DNA of 64,000 nt, taken from NCBI RefSeq assembly GCF_001592285.1, contig NZ_BCWQ01000007.1:1-64000 (forward strand), read 5' to 3'. The position numbers and the translations under genes are program-made. The notes under the pieces are model-generated. The model was not told the origin of the DNA. It ran no database searches and saw only the letters and a list, made by a program, of their open reading frames with translations. Within the stretch, counting starts at the first letter, position 1; the number at the start of each line of letters is the position of its first letter. Below are positions 60,345 through 64,000 of this stretch, piece after piece. Source of the DNA: Hydrogenophaga pseudoflava NBRC 102511. Its GTDB lineage: Bacteria > Pseudomonadota > Gammaproteobacteria > Burkholderiales > Burkholderiaceae_C.

Positions 60345-60806
60345 GTGAACACGGACCCGCCGACCAACCTGACGCTGCAGGCCGAACCCGGCCACCTGAT
60401 CCGCCGCGCGCACCAGCTCGCGGTGTCGACCTTTCACGAAACCCACGGCCGGCAGGTCACGCCGGTGCAGTACGCCGTGCTGCGCGCGCTCAAGGCCGAG
60501 CCCGGCATCGACCAGGTGACGCTGGCCGACCGGGTGGCACTGGACACCTCGACCACCGCCGACATCGCCACCCGGCTCGATGCCAAGGGCTGGATCGTGC
60601 GCGAACTGCTGCCAAGGCGCCAGCGCGCCCTGCGCCTGACCGCCGACGGCGAGTCGGTGCTGGCCGACATGCTGCCGCGCGTGCACCCGATGTACTCGCG
60701 CCTGCTGGAGCCGCTGGAGCCCCACGAACGGGACGAGTTCCTGCGCCTGCTGCGCAAGTTCGTGCACCTCAACGAACAGTCTGCCGCCCCTTCCGATCAG
60801 GGTTAA
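60345..60806 (+). CDS. MarR-family transcriptional regulator
   Basis: The start is a GTG at 60345 (NTDPPTNLTLQAEPGHLIRR), giving 153 residues. The winged helix is visible as TPVQYAVLRALKAEPGIDQV, LADRVALDTSTTADIATRLD and the wing LPRRQRALRLTADGESVL. MarR proteins usually repress catabolic genes and are released by an aromatic ligand. It lies 97 bases before the Rieske oxygenase gene, whose promoter contains a perfect palindrome, so it most likely controls that operon. Confidence 0.9.
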   Translation: MNTDPPTNLTLQAEPGHLIRRAHQLAVSTFHETHGRQVTPVQYAVLRALKAEPGIDQVTLADRVALDTSTTADIATRLDAKGWIVRELLPRRQRALRLTADGESVLADMLPRVHPMYSRLLEPLEPHERDEFLRLLRKFVHLNEQSAAPSDQG

Positions 60807-60846
60807 CCCGGACTTGCGGGGTCTTTTTTTCCTCGCGCCCTGTTCG

Positions 60847-60878
60847 TACAATGCACTTCATTCAGCATACTGAATGAA
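60847..60878 (+). promoter_or_regulatory. promoter and palindromic operator of the Rieske oxygenase operon
   Basis: TACAAT (60847-60852) is a good -10 element. It is followed at once by the perfect palindrome TTCATTCAG-CATA-CTGAATGAA (60857-60878), placed over the expected transcription start. This is the usual place for a MarR repressor operator. No clear -35 is seen, and a T-rich run precedes the region. Confidence 0.75.
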
Positions 60879-60903
60879 GAAACCACCCACGAAGGAGACC
60901 TGC

Positions 60904-61938
60904 ATGTTCCCCGTCAACACCTGGTACGTGGCCTGCTCGGCCGACGAGATCGACGAAAAGCCCCTGGGCCGCACCATCTGCAACCAGGCCATCGTGTTCT
61001 ACCGGGCCCACGAGGGCAAGGTGGCGGCGGTGGAGGACTTCTGCCCGCACCGCGGCGCACCGCTGTCGCTGGGTTACGTGTGCGAAGGAAAACTGGTCTG
61101 CGGCTACCACGGGCTGGAGATGGGCTGCGACGGCAAGACCATCGCCATGCCGGGCCAGCGCGTGGGCGGCTTTCCGGCCATCCGCAGCTTCCCGGTGGAA
61201 GAGCGCTACGGCTTCGTCTGGGTCTGGCCGGGCGAGAAGGACAAGGCCGACCCGGCGCTGATCCCGCACATGGAATGGCACGACAACCCCGAGTGGGCCT
61301 ACGGCGGCGGGCTCTACCACGTCAAGGCCGACTACCGGCTGATGATCGACAACCTGATGGACCTGACGCACGAGACCTACGTGCACGCCACCAGCATCGG
61401 CCAGCCGGAGATCGACGAGACGCCCTGCAAGACCACGGTCAATGGCGACGAGGTGGTGACCAGCCGCTTCATGAGCGACATCCCTGCGCCGCCGTTCTGG
61501 AAGGCCGCACTGCGCGCCAAGGGCCTGGCCGACGACGTGCCGGTGGACCGCTGGCAGATCTGCCGCTTCACGCCGCCCAGCCACGTGATCATCGAGGTGG
61601 GTGTGGCCCACGCCGGCCACGGCGGCTACGACGCGCCGGCCGAACACAAGGTCTACAGCCAGGTGATCGACTTCATCACGCCCGAGACCAACACCTCGAT
61701 GCACTACTTCTGGGGCATGGCGCGCAAGTTCAACCCGGGCGACAAGGCGCTGACCGCGCAGATCCGCGAGGGCCAGGGCAAGATCTTCTCGGAGGACCTG
61801 GAGATGCTGGAGCGCCAGCAGAAGAACCTCAGCGCCTTCCCGGACCGCGCCCTGCTCAAGCTCAACATCGACACCGGCGGCGTGCAGTCGCGCAAGGTGA
61901 TCGAGCGCGTGATCGCCGCAGAACGGGGTGCTTCATGA
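60904..61938 (+). CDS. Rieske non-heme iron oxygenase, O-demethylase type (VanA-like)
   Basis: The start MFPVNTWYVACSADEIDEKP at 60904 follows AAGGAG; an ATG at 60874 lies inside the operator. The 344-residue protein has the Rieske centre C47-x-H49 and C66-x2-H69 (DFCPHRGAP, LVCGYHG) and the mononuclear iron motif with H156 and H161 (DNLMDLTHETYVH). It resembles oxygenase subunits of vanillate O-demethylase and related phthalate-type enzymes, which act on methoxylated or other aromatic acids. Substrate is not certain. Its stop overlaps the reductase start (ATGA). Confidence 0.9.
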   Translation: MFPVNTWYVACSADEIDEKPLGRTICNQAIVFYRAHEGKVAAVEDFCPHRGAPLSLGYVCEGKLVCGYHGLEMGCDGKTIAMPGQRVGGFPAIRSFPVEERYGFVWVWPGEKDKADPALIPHMEWHDNPEWAYGGGLYHVKADYRLMIDNLMDLTHETYVHATSIGQPEIDETPCKTTVNGDEVVTSRFMSDIPAPPFWKAALRAKGLADDVPVDRWQICRFTPPSHVIIEVGVAHAGHGGYDAPAEHKVYSQVIDFITPETNTSMHYFWGMARKFNPGDKALTAQIREGQGKIFSEDLEMLERQQKNLSAFPDRALLKLNIDTGGVQSRKVIERVIAAERGAS

Positions 61939-62900
61939 CCGCCGCCCTGATCCGTGTGCGCGTGGCGGCCCGCCAGGACGAGGCGCTGGACATCTGCAGC
62001 CTCGACCTGGTGCCGGTGGACGGCAGCGCCCTGCCCGCCTTCAGCGCCGGGGCCCACATCGATGTGCACCTGCCCGGCGGCCTGGTGCGCCAGTACTCGC
62101 TGTGCAACACGCCCGGCGAAACCCACCGCTACCGCATCGCCGTGCTGCGCGACGCCGGCTCGCGCGGCGGCTCGGCCACGGTGCACGACCAGCTGCAGGT
62201 GGGCACGGTGCTGGACATCGGCACGCCGCGCAACCTGTTCGAACTTGCCCCTTCGGCGCCGCACCACCTGCTGCTGGCCGGCGGCATCGGCATCACGCCG
62301 CTGCTGGCCATGGCCGAGCAGCTGGCAGCACAAGGCGGCGGCTTCACGCTGCACCACGCCACGCGCTCGCGCGAGCGCACACCCTTCGTGGCGCAGCTGG
62401 CGAGCGCCCCCTACGCGGACCGAGTGCACCACCACTTCGACGACGGTCCGGCGATGCAGAAGCTGGACCTCGCCGCCACGCTGCGCAGCGCGCCGGCCGG
62501 CAGCCATCTCTACGTCTGCGGCCCCACCGGCTTCATGGAGGCGGTGCTGGCCGAAGGCCGCGCCCAGGGCTGGGACGAGGCCCGCCTGCACCGCGAGTAC
62601 TTCGCGGCCGCGCCCACCGGCACGGCGGGCGACGGCGGCTTCGAGCTGGAGCTGGCGAGCAGCGGCCGCGTGATCCCGGTGGCGGCCGACCAGACCGCGC
62701 TGGCCGCGCTGCTGGCGGCCGGTCTGGACATTCCGATGTCCTGCGAGCAGGGCGTCTGCGGCACCTGCCTGACGGGGGTGAAAAGCGGCGTGCCGGACCA
62801 CCGCGACCAGTACCTCACGCCCGAGGAGCGCGCGGCGAACAACCAGTTCCTGCCGTGCTGCTCGCGCGCCAGCAGCGCGCGTCTGGTGCTGGACCTCTGA
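61935..62900 (+). CDS. Rieske oxygenase reductase component (VanB-like)
   Basis: The 321-residue protein starts MTAALIRVRVAARQDEALDI. It has an FMN-binding barrel (VRQYSLCNTPGE), an NAD-binding domain (LLLAGGIGITPLLAMAEQLA, LYVCGPTGFMEAVL) and a C-terminal plant-type [2Fe-2S] ferredoxin domain with SCEQGVCGTCLTG and the last cysteine in FLPCCS. It passes electrons from NADH to the oxygenase encoded just upstream. Its stop codon abuts the stop of the convergent receiver gene. Confidence 0.92.
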   Translation: MTAALIRVRVAARQDEALDICSLDLVPVDGSALPAFSAGAHIDVHLPGGLVRQYSLCNTPGETHRYRIAVLRDAGSRGGSATVHDQLQVGTVLDIGTPRNLFELAPSAPHHLLLAGGIGITPLLAMAEQLAAQGGGFTLHHATRSRERTPFVAQLASAPYADRVHHHFDDGPAMQKLDLAATLRSAPAGSHLYVCGPTGFMEAVLAEGRAQGWDEARLHREYFAAAPTGTAGDGGFELELASSGRVIPVAADQTALAALLAAGLDIPMSCEQGVCGTCLTGVKSGVPDHRDQYLTPEERAANNQFLPCCSRASSARLVLDL

Positions 62901-63338
62901 TCAGGCCCGGCCGGGCCGCTCGTTGAGCACGCACCAGTAGAGTTCGATCTGCTCGGCCACTTCCATGAACTTGCTGAAGCTCACCGGCTTCTCGATGTAG
63001 GAGTTCACGCCCAGGTCGTAGGCGGCGGTGAGGTCGCGGTCTTCGCGCGAGGAGGTGAGGATCACCACCGGGATGCGTCGGAAGCGCTCGTGCGCCTTGA
63101 GCTGGCGCAGCACCTCCAGCCCGTTGATCTTGGGCAGGTTGATGTCCAGCAGGATCACCGCCGGCAGCTGTTCTCCCGCGTCCCAGCGCGCCATGAAAGC
63201 CAGCGCCTCCTCGCCGTCGCGCGCCACCTGCACATGGTTGGTGAGCCGCTTCTTCGTGAATGCCCGGAGCGTCAGGTCCAGGTCCATCGGGTTGTCCTCG
63301 ACCAGCAGGATCGGGGGCGGCTGCAGGGCAGTGTTCAT
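62901..63338 (-). CDS. single-domain response regulator (Rcp1-like)
   Basis: The start MNTALQPPPILLVEDNPMDL at 63338 gives 145 residues. It is a receiver domain with phosphorylation site D65 (VILLDINLPKINGLEVLRQL), TSS switch residues and EKPVSFSKF at the lysine position. There is no output domain. This type usually pairs with phytochrome-like or PAS-containing kinases. It overlaps the kinase gene upstream by 4 bases. Confidence 0.92.
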   Translation of the reverse strand: MNTALQPPPILLVEDNPMDLDLTLRAFTKKRLTNHVQVARDGEEALAFMARWDAGEQLPAVILLDINLPKINGLEVLRQLKAHERFRRIPVVILTSSREDRDLTAAYDLGVNSYIEKPVSFSKFMEVAEQIELYWCVLNERPGRA

Positions 63339-64000
63339 AGCGGGAACTCCAGATAGAAGGTGGCGCCGGCGCCCGGGGCACTCTCGGCCCACACACGTCC
63401 GCCCATGCGCTGCACAGCCTTGGCCACCAGCGCCAGACCGACGCCGGTGCCCGGAAACTCTTCCGCCCGGTGCAGGCGCTGGAAGATGCCGAACATGCGA
63501 TCGTGGTATTTCATGTCAAAACCCACCCCGTTGTCACGCACCCAGAGGACACGGCACCCGTTTTTCAGGCAGCTGCCGATCTCGACCACGGGCGGGCTGC
63601 TGTCCCGGCTGAACTTCAGCGCGTTGCCGATCAGGTTGCGCAGCACCACCGAAATGCCCTCGCGGTCCAGTGCCAGCGTGAAGTCCTCCAGCCCGGTCCA
63701 CACCTGTGCGCCCTGGCGCTCGATGTCGGCGTGGAAACTCTCCAGGATCGATTCGACCAGCGGCCGGATCGCCACCGGCCCGGCGGCCATGTCGCGCCGT
63801 TCCATGCGCGAGTACTCCAGCAGGTCAGAAATCAATGCGCCCATCTGCTGCACCCCGTGGCGGATGCGGCGCACGAAGTGCCGGCCCTCTTCGTCGAGCT
63901 TGTCCCCGTACTCTTCCACCAGCAGCTGGCTGTAGCCGTCGATGCCGCGCAGCGGCGCCTTGAGGTCGTGCGACACGGTGTAGGAAAACGCCTCCAGCTC
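63335..64000 (-). CDS. sensor histidine kinase, C-terminal part (cut by the window end)
   Basis: The visible 220 or so residues hold the dimerisation domain with the phospho-accepting histidine in TVSHDLKAPLRGIDGYSQLL. The ATPase domain follows (VVLRNLIGNALKFSRDSSPP, VRDNGVGFDMKYHDRMFGIF, GTGVGLALVAKAVQRMGG). The frame is open to the window end, so the sensor domains lie outside. The sequence type is that of kinases with PAS or phytochrome sensors paired with small receivers, as here. Confidence 0.92.
   Translation of the reverse strand, partial: ELEAFSYTVSHDLKAPLRGIDGYSQLLVEEYGDKLDEEGRHFVRRIRHGVQQMGALISDLLEYSRMERRDMAAGPVAIRPLVESILESFHADIERQGAQVWTGLEDFTLALDREGISVVLRNLIGNALKFSRDSSPPVVEIGSCLKNGCRVLWVRDNGVGFDMKYHDRMFGIFQRLHRAEEFPGTGVGLALVAKAVQRMGGRVWAESAPGAGATFYLEFPL

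Noticed and set aside
60806-60832. CCCG/CGGG stem followed by a T-run after marR as a terminator
   Set aside because: The stem has only four pairs; it may be a weak terminator but cannot be supported.
59801-60877. 358-codon plus-strand frame across the hypothetical gene and marR
   Set aside because: It overlaps marR in another frame and has no recognisable features; the marR frame is clearly the real one.
62895-62906. Abutting stop codons of convergent genes (TGATCA) as a regulatory palindrome
   Set aside because: The palindrome is explained by two adjacent stop codons on opposite strands; nothing more is indicated.

Overview
The window looks like chromosomal DNA of a high-GC betaproteobacterium in the Burkholderiales. 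Comamonadaceae (Hydrogenophaga/Acidovorax-like) fits best. The reasons are the FlhDC-type flagellar hierarchy with sigma-28 promoters of the form T[CA]AAG-N14/15-GCCGATA, the gene order, and short palindromic repeats of a kind I recall from that family. The assignment is an inference from gene content; no rRNA or tRNA is present to confirm it.

Layout. (1) 0.2-2.2 kb, minus strand: queC and an HDOD-domain gene. (2) 2.2-12.7 kb, minus strand: rod/hook operon flgBCDEFGHIJKL. It is divergent from flgA, flgM and flgN on the plus strand (12.8-14.4 kb), which end at a strong bidirectional terminator. (3) 14.5-24.6 kb, minus strand: flhB-flhA-flhF-flhG(degenerate)-fliA, followed in the same transcription unit by three cell-surface-modification genes. 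These are a LicD/fukutin-type transferase, a fused cytidylyltransferase-SDR resembling CDP-ribitol synthases (Acs1/Bcs1), and a methyltransferase. (4) 24.7-28.8 kb, minus strand: motAB-cheY-cheZ behind a sigma-28 promoter, and the master regulator flhDC. (5) 29.2-32.5 kb, plus strand: fliC (a short flagellin), fliD, fliS, fliT. (6) 32.5-44.0 kb: fliE (minus), divergent from fliFGHIJK and fliLMNOPQR (plus); a very good FlhDC-box candidate lies before fliL. (7) 44.0-46.8 kb, minus strand: a small lipoprotein, a frameshifted AT-richer gene and a NarL-type two-component pair. (8) 47-55.5 kb, plus strand: a chemotaxis operon (CheY-associated protein, cheY, cheA, cheR, cheD, cheB) with no cheW or receptor gene, then a periplasmic protein plus hybrid histidine kinase. 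(9) 55.5-63 kb: an unknown gene with its own sigma-28-like promoter; an aromatic-compound monooxygenase operon (MhpA-like flavoprotein, DUF2783, VOC); a structured intergenic region with interlocked inverted repeats; uspA; a MarR regulator; and a VanAB-like Rieske O-demethylase/dioxygenase pair with a palindromic operator. (10) 62.9-64 kb: a receiver protein and a sensor kinase cut by the window edge.

How it works together: FlhDC switches on the fli, flh and flg structural operons and FliA. FlgM holds FliA until the hook is complete. FliA then turns on fliC, fliS, motAB-cheYZ, the che operon, flgMN and probably one uncharacterised protein. The most intriguing element is the CDP-ribitol/fukutin-like module embedded behind fliA. 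It suggests a ribitol-phosphate (or related CDP-alditol) modification of flagellar or surface components, parallel to the ISPD/fukutin pathway of animals. Two short-repeat families are also notable: one has become the N-terminal coding sequence of flgH, cheR and cheD, and one forms interlocked inverted repeats near 59 kb.
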